Numbered from the stretch's first letter, positions 17,354-26,900 are shown. The stretch is DNA of 64,000 nt from UKL13-3 sp040387195 (GCA_040387195.1 JAZKEF010000002.1:248001-312000); one strand, 5' to 3'. Notes: generated by a model from the letters alone, not told the origin. Translations and numbers: made by a program.

Positions 17354-18775
17354 ATGCCTCCTAAAAAACTTGATTTGTTTTATGTGGTGATTTTTGTGAT
17401 GCTCAATCTCATCCTTAAATCGCTCTACATCAGCTATGCGGAAGTCTCGCTGGATGAACCCTTCAGCCTGATGGTGGCACAAATGCCTGCTCATGAGATT
17501 CCCGCTTTTCTGAGCCAATACAACAACCCTCCGCTTTTTGAGTTAATCCTCCGCCCTGTTGTTGCAACTTTCGGACCTGTTGTTCCCTGGATCCGGATTC
17601 CATCTGTCGTCTTTTCTTCGCTCACTGTTGTGTTTGTGTACCTAATCGGAACACGTTTTTTTTCGCGCAAGGTGGGTGTGTTTGCATCTCTCTTTTATAC
17701 GTTTGCAACATTTCAACTCTACTTTGCCCATGAGGCCCGTGTATATGCATTGTTCAATTTACTTACGTGCATGTCGGTGTTTTTGTTTCTAACGGCAAAG
17801 GACAAAGACCGCTTGCATTATACACATCCTTTATTGTTGCTGGTGAACGCCCTGCTCCTGTACGCGCACTATTTCGGCTTTGTGGTGTTGGCTATTGAGC
17901 TGAGCTGGCTGGTGGTATTCCGCTATACATATTTCAAAACGCTATTGCTCATGATGCTCACCTTTGTGGTGTCGACTGTTTTGTATATTCCACAGCTTTC
18001 TATTATGCTTACCCGCTTTGCCGATGCTTCCAAAACACATTGGGTGCAAACACCTTCGATAGATGATTTGTATTATAATCTCATGAAAATGTTGAATGCA
18101 CCGGTGGTTGCTGTTGCTGTTATCGCGCTGTTGCTGGCCGCTTTGGTGAAGTTGATCGGTAACCGCAATACGCTGGTTATTGATGAAAATGCCGTGTTTG
18201 TGTTCCATTGGTTTCTTACCGCATACTTCGGGTTGTTCCTGGTTTCGCTTTTTACTCCTGTTTTTCTCGACCGCTACCTCATCTTTATTTCCGGAGCAGT
18301 ATACATCAGCATTGCCATTAGTATTGATTACCTGCTGGGAGAAGAGAAGAGCTGGCCCGCCTATGGAATCTTTGTGCTGCTGTTTGTGTTAAGTGTTAAC
18401 CTCAAGCCCGACCATGGAAGGCGATGGAAAGGGTTGATTGAAAATGTAGCAGCCACAAAAACTCCCAAAACGGCCGTGTTTATTATCCCCAACTGGATCT
18501 CGGTAACATATGCTTATTATTACAATCTGGCTTATTTTAAGGACTACCATCAAACAACCACACGGTTGCAGCTTGATGGATATTATCCAATCAACAGTGT
18601 TGCCGAATTAGCCTCCACTCCTATTGATTCTTTCGACCGCATTATTCTTATTGATGGCGGAAGCCGCTTGGTGGATAAAGGCCAGTCGGTATACAAAACC
18701 CTCAAACAACATTTTCCGGAAATCAGCGCCAACAAGTCGTTTGTTGGCGTTGAGGTATATACCTTTAATAAGTAA
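17354..18775 (+). CDS. GT-C (PMT/ArnT-like) membrane glycosyltransferase
   Basis: About 473 residues with roughly eleven hydrophobic segments. After the first helix comes ISYAEVSLDEPFSL, containing the D-E pair typical of the first periplasmic loop of polyprenol-phosphate-dependent GT-C enzymes (GT39/GT83 families). HEARVYALFNLLTCMSVFLF follows, as in the PMT_2/DUF2723-like signature. Such enzymes transfer sugars from undecaprenyl- or dolichyl-phosphate carriers to proteins or lipids on the outer side of the inner membrane; acceptor and sugar are unknown here. The first possible start (TTG at 17348) is two codons before the ATG at 17354, which is preferred. The next gene begins 5 bases after the stop, so they form a two-gene transcript. 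Confidence 0.75.
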   Translation: MPPKKLDLFYVVIFVMLNLILKSLYISYAEVSLDEPFSLMVAQMPAHEIPAFLSQYNNPPLFELILRPVVATFGPVVPWIRIPSVVFSSLTVVFVYLIGTRFFSRKVGVFASLFYTFATFQLYFAHEARVYALFNLLTCMSVFLFLTAKDKDRLHYTHPLLLLVNALLLYAHYFGFVVLAIELSWLVVFRYTYFKTLLLMMLTFVVSTVLYIPQLSIMLTRFADASKTHWVQTPSIDDLYYNLMKMLNAPVVAVAVIALLLAALVKLIGNRNTLVIDENAVFVFHWFLTAYFGLFLVSLFTPVFLDRYLIFISGAVYISIAISIDYLLGEEKSWPAYGIFVLLFVLSVNLKPDHGRRWKGLIENVAATKTPKTAVFIIPNWISVTYAYYYNLAYFKDYHQTTTRLQLDGYYPINSVAELASTPIDSFDRIILIDGGSRLVDKGQSVYKTLKQHFPEISANKSFVGVEVYTFNK

Positions 18776-18780
18776 ACGCA

Positions 18781-19179
18781 ATGGACGTACAGGATATTCA
18801 CCAAACCCTCACCTTCCCCACCGATGCACTCGACTTGTACAAATGTATTATGGATGCCCGCATGCACAGCTCGTTTACCGGTGATGAGGCGGTGATAGAA
18901 GACAAAGAGGGAACAACCTTCAGTGCTTTTGGAGGATATATAACCGGAAAAAATATCGTTTTGGAGCGGGGCAAAAAAATTGTTCAGACCTGGAAAGCCC
19001 GCGAAGAGGGTTGGCCGGAGGATCATTATTCGGAAGTGGTATTTGTATTTAAGAATATTGACGGAGGGTGTGAACTTGATTTCTTCCACCTTGCTATTCC
19101 CGCCCATAATGCCGAAGCCATTGAAAAGGGTTGGACCGAATACTACTGGGAACCCTTACGCATCTATCTGGAACGATAA
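18781..19179 (+). CDS. SRPBCC (AHSA1-like) domain protein
   Basis: A 132-residue single-domain protein with the START/AHSA1 pattern. It opens with IHQTLTFPTDALDLYKCIMD, then HSSFTGDEAVIEDKEGTTFS, AFGGYITGKNIVLERGKKIV, QTWKAREEGWPEDHYSEVVF, and a C-terminal helix with NAEAIEKGWTEYYWEPLRIY. The family forms a hydrophobic-ligand cavity and includes homologues of the Hsp90 activator Aha1; the ligand is not predictable. It is coupled to the GT-C gene upstream (5-base gap), though no functional link is known. A large inverted-repeat element begins at its stop codon. Confidence 0.8.
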   Translation: MDVQDIHQTLTFPTDALDLYKCIMDARMHSSFTGDEAVIEDKEGTTFSAFGGYITGKNIVLERGKKIVQTWKAREEGWPEDHYSEVVFVFKNIDGGCELDFFHLAIPAHNAEAIEKGWTEYYWEPLRIYLER

Positions 19180-19327
19180 TGTCGCGAGTTAGTCCCTAAC
19201 GGGACGGGTTTGATTGCGCTAAGTCCGTCCCGCTAGGGACTAAACAACGGTAGACTAAAAAGAGGAATGTACAATTAAACCCCTTTAGGGGTGAAACTTT
19301 TTGCGTGACCCTGTAGCTCGCGACATT
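19178..19327. repeat. Nested inverted-repeat element (MITE/REP-like)
   Basis: Outer arms AATGTCGCGAG (19178-19188) and CTCGCGACATT (19317-19327) are perfect 11-bp inverted repeats. Inside, arms at 19190-19207 and 19225-19242 form an 18-bp stem with a single mismatch (TAGTCCCT and AGGGACTA ends). A third, small palindrome (AACCCCTTTAGGGGT) is centred near 19285. A further short hairpin, ATCACGC-AGT-GCGTGAT, follows at 19332-19348. The element carries no gene, and its left edge overlaps the stop codon of the SRPBCC gene. A 19-base piece recurs inverted at 63021-63039, so it belongs to a dispersed repeat family. Confidence 0.8.
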
Positions 19328-19351
19328 TCTCATCACGCAGTGCGTGATATG

Positions 19352-19720
19352 TTATTGTTTGGTGGGTTTCTCCCCTTCCAGCTTCTTCAACTCGTTCATC
19401 AACACCATCTGACAAGGAAACTCTTTACCATTGGCAAAACGGATCAGGTATACATCCCCAGACATGGTTGATTTGCTTGCAATCTTTTCAATAAAATCTT
19501 TGGCTGTTTTAATGCGCGACCCACCTTTCTCCCGTTTCATTTTTAGGTGGTCGGCTGCCGCTTCAGGTGTGTGTTCGCTTCCGTTGCGGATGAATGTTGC
19601 GCCCTTCAGGTTACGTACAAACGTGATGAGATGATCTATTTTGTGTGCTTCTGAAAGTGTTTGCTGTGCAAATAGTTGCGAAGTAACACACAACAACAAA
19701 ACGGTGATTATGGTCTTCAT
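19352..19720 (-). CDS. DUF5329-like exported protein
   Basis: A 122-residue protein with a signal peptide (MKTIITVLLLCVTSQLFAQ). The mature part shows IDHLITFVRNLKGATFIRNG, then SEHTPEAAADHLKMKREKGG, SRIKTAKDFIEKIASKSTMS and GDVYLIRFANGKEFPC, a pattern that matches DUF5329 proteins nearly from end to end. The family is periplasmic and of unknown function. The length is normal. The gene stands alone between the inverted-repeat element and a convergently unrelated methyltransferase gene upstream. Confidence 0.8.
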   Translation of the reverse strand: MKTIITVLLLCVTSQLFAQQTLSEAHKIDHLITFVRNLKGATFIRNGSEHTPEAAADHLKMKREKGGSRIKTAKDFIEKIASKSTMSGDVYLIRFANGKEFPCQMVLMNELKKLEGEKPTKQ

Positions 19721-19792
19721 ACAATTGTCTTTAGGTTTCGGATATTTGTGTTTGACACCTTGGGGGCCTTGTAAAGGTTGCGCCTTCTTTAC

Positions 19793-20572
19793 TTAATAAC
19801 TCTTCCTTGCTACTACAAAAATATCCCAGGTAAAATCCAGTCTGTCCTGTGTTAAAAAGAAATCCTTGGTTGTAATATTCAGGGTGTCATTGTTAGTTTC
19901 TTTCAGGTCCTTGCGCATCATCGAGGTCAGGAAGTTATAGGGAGCAACAAGCCAGCTTGCTGGAATCATTTTGTGAATACCGAGTGGGTCCAGTCTCAAT
20001 ATTTTTTTTGCCCAGCGCGCATTGTCTTCATAGTATTTATTCACCACTTCACTTCCCTGTACTCCTTTAATTTCAAAAGAAGGAAACACTTGTCCCATTT
20101 CTTTTTTCATTTCATCAAAGGTGTATTCATGCACATGGAACGGATTACGTGCAATGCTCATTTTTGCATTGGGTGTAGAGCAGAGAAAAATGCCATCCGG
20201 TTTCAGTACGCGGTACACTTCGCGGATAAATCCTAGCCGGTCCTCAATATGTTCAATAAACTGAAATGCTGTAATTACATCCATGCTTTCGCTTTCCAAT
20301 GGAAGTGGCGGCACACTACCCGATTTAAATGTGAGGTTGGTTTTGGTTGCGTGTTTTTTACGTGCATCAACCAATGTAGCTTCGCTGTAATCAACACCTA
20401 CCGTTGTTTGCGTATAGTCGGCCAAATATTGTGTTCCGTAGCCATCTGCACACCCAATATCGGCTGTGTTTTTTCCTTTTACAAAATCGCGGGCAAACTC
20501 ATAGGCAAAAAAGCATCTCTGAACGGTTACATTATTGCTATCCTCAAAACTTGGTCTTTCTCTATCGTGCAT
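19793..20572 (-). CDS. Class I SAM-dependent methyltransferase
   Basis: A 259-residue cytosolic protein. Motif I is NTADIGCADGYGTQYLADY, followed by GVDYSEATLVDARKK and the Methyltransf_11-type signature SMDVITAFQFIEHIEDRLGF then REVYRVLKPDGIFLCSTPN. This is the pattern of enzymes acting on sugars, lipids or small molecules. No neighbour indicates the substrate. The 5' side is a short divergent gap to the DUF2461 gene. Confidence 0.8.
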   Translation of the reverse strand: MHDRERPSFEDSNNVTVQRCFFAYEFARDFVKGKNTADIGCADGYGTQYLADYTQTTVGVDYSEATLVDARKKHATKTNLTFKSGSVPPLPLESESMDVITAFQFIEHIEDRLGFIREVYRVLKPDGIFLCSTPNAKMSIARNPFHVHEYTFDEMKKEMGQVFPSFEIKGVQGSEVVNKYYEDNARWAKKILRLDPLGIHKMIPASWLVAPYNFLTSMMRKDLKETNNDTLNITTKDFFLTQDRLDFTWDIFVVARKSY

Positions 20573-20709
20573 TGTTTAGTTGTGTTAAGTATGTAATCCG
20601 TAATGTGTTCATTATGCAATCCCGATCTCGCTTAATCCCTTAATCTCTTGATTGCTTAACGCCCTCAATACTTTTCTCAATACATAAGCGGCAAAAATAA
20701 TCATTTGCA

Positions 20710-20717
20710 TAACTTTG
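20710..20717 (+). promoter_or_regulatory. Possible Bacteroidota -7 promoter box
   Basis: TAACTTTG matches the Bacteroidota -7 consensus TAnnTTTG exactly, 21 bases before the ATG of the DUF2461 gene. I see no clear TTTG -33 element at the expected spacing, and such 8-mers arise by chance, so this is tentative. Confidence 0.35.
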
Positions 20718-20738
20718 GCTAATCAATAATTGCAAAAA

Positions 20739-21398
20739 ATGGATTTTAAACACCTCCTCGATTTCCTCGCACGTCTCAACAAAAACAACAACAAAGAATG
20801 GTTTGATGCAAACAAGAAAGAATATGAAGCATTGCGCAAAGAGTGGATTTCATTTGTTGCCGACAGCATACAGGCCTTTGGCGCGATTGATCAAAAACTG
20901 CTGAGCCTTGAGCCTAAACAATGTATTTTTCGCATTAACCGCGATATCCGTTTTTCCAAAGACAAGTCTCCCTACAAAAATAATTTTGGGATGAGCCTTA
21001 CTGTTGGGGGTAAAAAGGATGAGTTCTGCGGATACTATCTGCATATTCAGCCTGGTGCTTGTTTTATTGCCGGAGGGGCCTATCAACCCCAGCCCGATAA
21101 GCTTGCGGCCATACGCCAGGAGATTGATTACAATTTCGACTCCTTCAATAAAATTGTAACCGCAAAGGAGTTTAAAACACAATTTGTTACCATTACAGGA
21201 GATAAACTTACCCGCCCGCCCAAAGGGTATGATGCCGAAAACCCGGCTGTTGAATATTTAAAACATAAGGGCTTTATTGCCCAGAAAAAACTGGACGATA
21301 AAACCCTTATGGATAAAAACAACATGAAAGAGCTGGTGAAAACAGCTAAGGCAATGAAGCCCATGATAGACTTTTTGCGCGTGGCTATTGATGCATAG
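20739..21398 (+). CDS. DUF2461 (TIGR02453) family protein
   Basis: A 219-residue protein matching DUF2461 along its whole length: FLARLNKNNNKEWFDANKKE at the start, IFRINRDIRFSKDKSPYKNN in the centre, then GYYLHIQPGACFIAGGAYQP and LKHKGFIAQKKLDD. The N-K-E-W-F and R-F-S-x-D-K-x-P-Y-K motifs are the family hallmarks. The protein is cytosolic and its function is not established. A TTG three codons earlier (20730) is possible, but the ATG at 20739 fits family starts. It is convergent with the metal-efflux adaptor gene, with 6 bases between the stops. Confidence 0.88.
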   Translation: MDFKHLLDFLARLNKNNNKEWFDANKKEYEALRKEWISFVADSIQAFGAIDQKLLSLEPKQCIFRINRDIRFSKDKSPYKNNFGMSLTVGGKKDEFCGYYLHIQPGACFIAGGAYQPQPDKLAAIRQEIDYNFDSFNKIVTAKEFKTQFVTITGDKLTRPPKGYDAENPAVEYLKHKGFIAQKKLDDKTLMDKNNMKELVKTAKAMKPMIDFLRVAIDA

Positions 21399-21404
21399 TT
21401 TGTA

Positions 21405-22541
21405 TTAATCCCCTTCGGTGTTCTTTAGTTTTCCCATCAGGCTGTATGCTCCTTTGGTTACTACTTTAGCATTGTGAAGCGGCTTACCCGAAGAAACAAT
21501 CACCGTAAATCCATTCTCGGTGTTTCCCTTTTCAACGGTTACCATTTCAAACGAAAGGGGGGCGGTTTCAACAAACACAAAATCATTTCCTTCAAACCCT
21601 ACAATGGCTCCATCGGGCAACACCGGTGATGGTTGGTTGGTGGTTTCTATCCTAGCTTTTAAATAGGTTCCGGGAATCAGCTGTTTATCTTCCTTATCAA
21701 TGTGGCAATGGATTTGTACCGAACGGTCGGGCCGGATTTCACGGCCGATAAGATGTACCTCTGCGCTCCGTTCGGCTGTTTCATTCCCAAGCGTAAACAA
21801 AACTTTCTGTCCGACCCTTATCTGCATAATATCTTTCTCAAAAATGGTAAGTTCCGCATGTAGGTGTTCTGTATTTACAATCACCAGCATCACTTCATCG
21901 GGGGTTACGTGTGAACCCATATTGATGTTCACATTGGTTACATATCCGCTGATGGGTGATTTGATTTTGATGGCAGACTGGATGCCCTCTTTCTCCACAC
22001 GTTTAGGGTCTAGACCAATCAGCTGGAGTTTGGCCTTCAGCCCTTGTATTTTGGCCAGCGTGCTGTTGTAAGCGGCTTTGGCTTGTTGTGCTGTTTTTTG
22101 AGAGCTTACCTGCTCGGTTGCCAGGTCCGTTTGGCGTTTGAATTCCGATTCCAGAAAGTCAAGTTGTCCTGCATAATCAAGATAATCCTGTTGCAACTGA
22201 ATATAGTCTGCATGTTGCAATTCGACAATAACCTCCCCTTTGCTCACATGCGAACCCTGTAATACGCTGGTGGTTTTTACTACCCCCTGCATAGGAGCCG
22301 ATACGCTCACTTTATTGGTTGGAGGCACATCCAGCATACCGCTGGCCTGAATGGTATTGCTGATAACCCTTGTTTCAACTTTGCCAAACGCTATTGCTGC
22401 CTGTTTAAACTCCTCTTGAGTAAGGGCGACCATTGTCTCTGTTTTTTCGGAAGCTGCTGTTTCGGCTTCCGGAGTAGGACTGCTGGAGCATGAAAAAAAG
22501 AATGCCGTGCCAATAAAGTATAATGCTGTAATACGTTTCAT
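21405..22541 (-). CDS. Efflux RND periplasmic adaptor lipoprotein (CusB/CzcB-like)
   Basis: The 378-residue membrane-fusion protein has a lipoprotein signal (TALYFIGTAFFFSC, acylated Cys near residue 18). A barrel-sandwich/lipoyl half-motif (SVSAPMQGVVKTTSVLQGSH), a coiled-coil hairpin (about residues 110-175), the second lipoyl half (AIKIKSPISGYVTNVNI) and beta-barrel and membrane-proximal domains follow. It bridges the inner-membrane RND pump and the outer-membrane channel of a CusABC/CzcCBA metal exporter. It starts 6 bases after the pump gene, as the last gene of a three-gene transcript. The metal (Cu/Ag or Co/Zn/Cd) cannot be decided, since the methionine-rich N-terminus of copper CusB is not evident. 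Confidence 0.85.
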   Translation of the reverse strand: MKRITALYFIGTAFFFSCSSSPTPEAETAASEKTETMVALTQEEFKQAAIAFGKVETRVISNTIQASGMLDVPPTNKVSVSAPMQGVVKTTSVLQGSHVSKGEVIVELQHADYIQLQQDYLDYAGQLDFLESEFKRQTDLATEQVSSQKTAQQAKAAYNSTLAKIQGLKAKLQLIGLDPKRVEKEGIQSAIKIKSPISGYVTNVNINMGSHVTPDEVMLVIVNTEHLHAELTIFEKDIMQIRVGQKVLFTLGNETAERSAEVHLIGREIRPDRSVQIHCHIDKEDKQLIPGTYLKARIETTNQPSPVLPDGAIVGFEGNDFVFVETAPLSFEMVTVEKGNTENGFTVIVSSGKPLHNAKVVTKGAYSLMGKLKNTEGD

Positions 22542-22547
22542 GTGTTT

Positions 22548-25500
22548 CTATTTTGATGTGTAACGTTCAATATTGATAATCGCCTTGTTATATTCAAGTT
22601 GTGTCTGAATATGGTTTTCCTGAATAGATATTGCCTGTTGCAGGTTGAATAAATGCTGAGTTAATCCGATCTCACCATGCCTATATGCCTTTTCGGATTG
22701 TGTGCGGATAAGGCTTGCGTTGGGCAATGCCTGGTTGTTATAATATGCAAGGTTCCGTTGGGCCTTCAGGTATTGCTGCACTGCTTGCTTGTATTGGGCA
22801 TTTACGCTAAGCTCTTCCTGCTTTACCATATAAGCTGTAGCCCTTATCTGTGCCGTTTGCTGCTTTGATTTTGCTATGTCGGGGCGAAACCAAACAGGAA
22901 AAGAAAGTCCAACCGAGAAGCCCTGAAAGCGATTGCCCGTGCCGGCAAATGAGGTTGCTCCATCATTGAGAGGGACACCATACAAGGTTTGGTTAAAATA
23001 ACCCAACCGTAAATCGGGCATCGAACCGTTTGTTGTTACCCTTTTTTCTTTTTCGGCAATTGTGATCTGCTGTTTTAAGAACCTCACATAGGGGCTTGAT
23101 GATACGATACCGGAATCATCGGGTAGGGTAAGACTCAGCTCCGGAGTCGTTTGCTCTTCCACATCCGGTGTCCCGGAAATATTTAGCAGTACCGCGAGCT
23201 GGTGTTGTTGCATCCGGATCTCGTCTGCATTGTTTAGTACCCTGTTTTTTGCCTCCTGCCAATGGCTTTCAGCTGTTGTTTTTTCCAGAATGGTGCCGTC
23301 TCCTTTCTCATACCTTTTATCTGCGCTGTTTGCAATAAATCCATAAATGGAATCATGAGCAATGAGCATTTGGTGTTTGGCCCTAAGAGACACAATGGTG
23401 TAATATATTGTTTTAACCTCACAAATGAGTTCGCTTCGGGTAAGGGCCGCCTTGAGAGTTGCTGATTCTACCCGCGCATTCCCAAGGGCCGATTTGGCTA
23501 GCATTACACCCGGGAATGGAATACCCTGTTGAATGGTGATATTGTTATCGCTTTTATAAAACCCGTTATACTGTCCATACAGTAAACTCATGTCCGTTTT
23601 GGGTAGTTCGGTGGATTGCCGCTTTTGGTATACCGCAGCCTCTTTCTCCTGCGAAACCGCCATCATGGTCGGGTTGTTTTGCAGTGTTAATCTGATCGCT
23701 TCATGAAGCGATAGTGTTTGTTGCTGGGCCATGCCCGAAAACGAAATCACAGACATTGCGATAACAAGTATTGTCTTCATGTTGGGGTGCTTTATTTTTC
23801 GTTTTTCAATAAGCAAATACAAACAGGGCAATACCACCAGTGTGAGTAAGGTTGCCGAAATTAATCCCCCAATCACCACGGTTGCCAACGGTTTCTGTAC
23901 TTCGGCTCCACTTCCGTGAGAGATGGCCATCGGCAAGAAGCCAAGAGAGGCAACGAGGGCTGTCATAATCACCGGACGCAAACGGGTGCGGGTTCCCTCC
24001 CGGATAATTGTTTGGGTATCGGTTGTTCCGGATGCCTTAAGCTGATTAAACTCGGCCAGTAATACGATCCCATTTAATACCGAAACCCCGAAAAGGGCAA
24101 TAAAACCAACCCCTGCCGAAATGCTGAATGGCATGTCGCGCAACCACAATGCAACAATACCACCTATGGCGGAAAGGGGAATTGCCGTATAAATAAGCAG
24201 CCCCTGTGCTACCGAACCAAAAGTAAAAAACAACAATATGAATATTAACAACAGCGCCACGGGAACAGCCAGCCACAACCGGCCTTTGGCTTCTTCTAGG
24301 TTTTTGAATGTGCCTCCGAAGGTTGCATAATAACCGGGCTTAAGCCGAACCCTTTCTTTCATCTTTTCCTTAATTTCCTTTACCACACTTTCTACATCTC
24401 TGCCCCTTACATTCAGCCCAACCACAATTCTACGTTTGGCATCATCGCGTTGAATCTGGTTGGGGCCGGTTACAAAATTTATATCCGCCACCTGTTGCAG
24501 CGGCACTTGCGCACCCGATGATGTTTGAATATACAGCTGTCGCACATCATCAATACTTTGACGGTTGGATTCTCCAAGCCTTACAACAATATCAAACCGC
24601 TTTTCTCCTTCAAACAACTGACCCGTACTTTGTCCTGCGAAAGCCGTGTTAATGGTTTTGTTCACTTCATTAATGCTGATGCCAAACTTGGCGAGCTGAT
24701 CACGTTTGTATTGAACCACAATTTGCGGCAGGCCTGTTATTTTCTCAACAAACAAATCTTTTGCTCCTTCAATACCCGGTATCAATGCGGCAATCTCGTC
24801 TCCATAGCCCTTTAGTTCATCCAGGTCTTCTCCGTATACTTTAATCACTACATCTTGCCTGGCACCCGTCATGAGTTCATTAAATCGCATCTGAATGGGT
24901 TGCTGAAAGCCGTGGCTCACTCCCGGTATTTTTTTCAACGCCTGGGCCATTTTATCGGCCAGCTCTCCTGATGTTTTCGCTTGGGTCCACCGATCCTTGT
25001 CTTTCAAAATCACCATTAGGTCACAGGCCTCAATGGGCATGGGGTCTGTCGGGATTTCGGATGAGCCTATTTTCGAAACAACCTCTTTAACCTCATCAGG
25101 AAACTCCTTTAAGAGTATGTGTGAGCTTTGGGTTGCCGCATCTACGGTTTCGCTAAGACTGCTTCCTAATAAAACCCTGGTTTCAACGGCAAAATCACCT
25201 TCATCAAGGCTGGGAATAAATTCTGCTCCAAGTGTATTAAACAAGAGCAGTGATCCTGCAAAAATAATCACCGCAGCCGTTACAATACTTTTTGCCTTAT
25301 TCAACGCCCATCCTAACACAGGCTTATAGAAGGCCAGAATGCGGTCCATGAGTTTATCGGCAATCGTTCTTTTCACCTCATTATCCTTGCTTAAAAACAG
25401 GGCACTCATCATAGGCACATACGTAATAGACAACAGGAATGCTCCGATAATGGCAAAGCTTACTGTTTGTGCCATGGGCTTAAACATCTTGCCTTCTACG

Positions 25501-26900
25501 CCCACCAAGGCAAGTATCGGAAGGTAAACAATGAGGATTATGATTTCTCCGAAGGCTGCTGCGTTTCTGATCTTACCGGCCGCAGTAAACACTTCTGTAT
25601 CCATTTGCTGTTGGGTTAGCCTTCCTCCTTTTCGTAATGCAAGGTGATACATCGTTGCTTCCACAATAATTACCGCTCCGTCAACGATGAGCCCAAAATC
25701 AATGGCACCAAGGCTCATCAGGTTTCCCGATACACCAAACACATTCATGAGCGAAACAGCAAATAACATTGCCAGTGGTATGACCGAGGCAACGATTAAG
25801 CCGGCTCTAAGGTTTCCTAGGAAAATCACTAGGATAAAAATGACAATAAGTGCGCCTTCAGCAAGGTTTTTACTCACGGTTCCTATGGCATTGTTTACAA
25901 GCTTTGTTCTATCCAAAAACGGATCTATGGTTAACCCTTCAGGAAGTGTTTTGTTTATTTGCTCTATGCGCTCTTTTATATTGTTGATTACCTTCGAAGA
26001 GTTTGCTCCCTTCAACATCATCACAATGGCACCTACAACTTCGCCCTTGTCATTATAGGTCATTGCTCCGTAACGGATGGCAAATCCCTCATGCACTGTA
26101 CCCAGGTTTCGGATCAGTATGGGTGTTGCATTTTCGGTTAGTTTTACATGAATGTTTTCAATGTCGGAAATTGTTGTTATCAACCCCTCCGACCGGATGT
26201 AATATGCATTGGGCTTTTTATCAATATACGCCCCTCCGGTGTTTTGGTTATTTTCGGCAAGCGCATGAAACACCTCATCAATTGTTGTGTTCATGGCCTT
26301 CAGTTTATTCGGGTCAAGGGCTACTTCATATTGTTTGAGCTTCCCCCCAAAACTGCCCACGTCTGCAACCCCCTCCACACCTAGCAATTGCCTGCGCACA
26401 ATCCAATCCTGAATGATCCGCAAATCCGTTGCTGAGTATGCGGATTCATACCCCTTTTTAGGACGGATAATGTATTGGTAGATTTCCCCAAGCCCCGTAC
26501 TTACAGGAGCCAGAACCGGTGTTCCCACTTCGGGTGGAATGATGCCTTTGATAGCATTCATTCTTTCGGCAATTTGCTGGCGAGCCCAATACACATCTAC
26601 GTGCTCCTTAAAAACAACCGTAACCACACTAAGCCCGAAGCGAGAAAACGAACGAACTTCTTCAATCTCAGGAATGGTTGCCACCGCCTGCTCGACAGGA
26701 AAGGTTACCTGTCGCTCAATGTCTAGTGCCGACTGAGATGGTGCGGCCGTTAATATTTGTACCTGATTGTTGGTAATATCGGGTACTGCGTCTATCGGTA
26801 GCTGTGTTAAGGAATACGCACCCCAGACCAATAGCGCAATCATAAACATTCCCACCACCAATTTATTGGTAATGGAGAATCTGATAATACGATTCAACAT
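22548..26900 (-). CDS. CusA/CzcA-type heavy-metal RND pump fused to a TolC-like outer-membrane protein
   Basis: A 1450-residue fusion. Residues 1 to about 1040 are a full heavy-metal RND pump: IIRFSITNKLVVGMFMIALL, then QVQILTAAPSQSALDIERQV, a central repeat and twelve predicted membrane helices, with the family segments GAIDFGLIVDGAVIIVEA and GFIALFGVSVLNGIVLLAEF. From Met1041 (codon at 23778-23780) a signal-peptide-like stretch (MKTILVIAMSVISFSGMAQ) leads into a TolC/OEP-type channel of about 390 residues (SLHEAIRLTLQNNPTMM onwards). Such fusions are known in Bacteroidota heavy-metal RND proteins. Together with the adaptor gene it gives a complete tripartite exporter. The internal Met could also allow separate translation of the channel. 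Confidence 0.88.
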   Translation of the reverse strand: MLNRIIRFSITNKLVVGMFMIALLVWGAYSLTQLPIDAVPDITNNQVQILTAAPSQSALDIERQVTFPVEQAVATIPEIEEVRSFSRFGLSVVTVVFKEHVDVYWARQQIAERMNAIKGIIPPEVGTPVLAPVSTGLGEIYQYIIRPKKGYESAYSATDLRIIQDWIVRRQLLGVEGVADVGSFGGKLKQYEVALDPNKLKAMNTTIDEVFHALAENNQNTGGAYIDKKPNAYYIRSEGLITTISDIENIHVKLTENATPILIRNLGTVHEGFAIRYGAMTYNDKGEVVGAIVMMLKGANSSKVINNIKERIEQINKTLPEGLTIDPFLDRTKLVNNAIGTVSKNLAEGALIVIFILVIFLGNLRAGLIVASVIPLAMLFAVSLMNVFGVSGNLMSLGAIDFGLIVDGAVIIVEATMYHLALRKGGRLTQQQMDTEVFTAAGKIRNAAAFGEIIILIVYLPILALVGVEGKMFKPMAQTVSFAIIGAFLLSITYVPMMSALFLSKDNEVKRTIADKLMDRILAFYKPVLGWALNKAKSIVTAAVIIFAGSLLLFNTLGAEFIPSLDEGDFAVETRVLLGSSLSETVDAATQSSHILLKEFPDEVKEVVSKIGSSEIPTDPMPIEACDLMVILKDKDRWTQAKTSGELADKMAQALKKIPGVSHGFQQPIQMRFNELMTGARQDVVIKVYGEDLDELKGYGDEIAALIPGIEGAKDLFVEKITGLPQIVVQYKRDQLAKFGISINEVNKTINTAFAGQSTGQLFEGEKRFDIVVRLGESNRQSIDDVRQLYIQTSSGAQVPLQQVADINFVTGPNQIQRDDAKRRIVVGLNVRGRDVESVVKEIKEKMKERVRLKPGYYATFGGTFKNLEEAKGRLWLAVPVALLLIFILLFFTFGSVAQGLLIYTAIPLSAIGGIVALWLRDMPFSISAGVGFIALFGVSVLNGIVLLAEFNQLKASGTTDTQTIIREGTRTRLRPVIMTALVASLGFLPMAISHGSGAEVQKPLATVVIGGLISATLLTLVVLPCLYLLIEKRKIKHPNMKTILVIAMSVISFSGMAQQQTLSLHEAIRLTLQNNPTMMAVSQEKEAAVYQKRQSTELPKTDMSLLYGQYNGFYKSDNNITIQQGIPFPGVMLAKSALGNARVESATLKAALTRSELICEVKTIYYTIVSLRAKHQMLIAHDSIYGFIANSADKRYEKGDGTILEKTTAESHWQEAKNRVLNNADEIRMQQHQLAVLLNISGTPDVEEQTTPELSLTLPDDSGIVSSSPYVRFLKQQITIAEKEKRVTTNGSMPDLRLGYFNQTLYGVPLNDGATSFAGTGNRFQGFSVGLSFPVWFRPDIAKSKQQTAQIRATAYMVKQEELSVNAQYKQAVQQYLKAQRNLAYYNNQALPNASLIRTQSEKAYRHGEIGLTQHLFNLQQAISIQENHIQTQLEYNKAIINIERYTSK

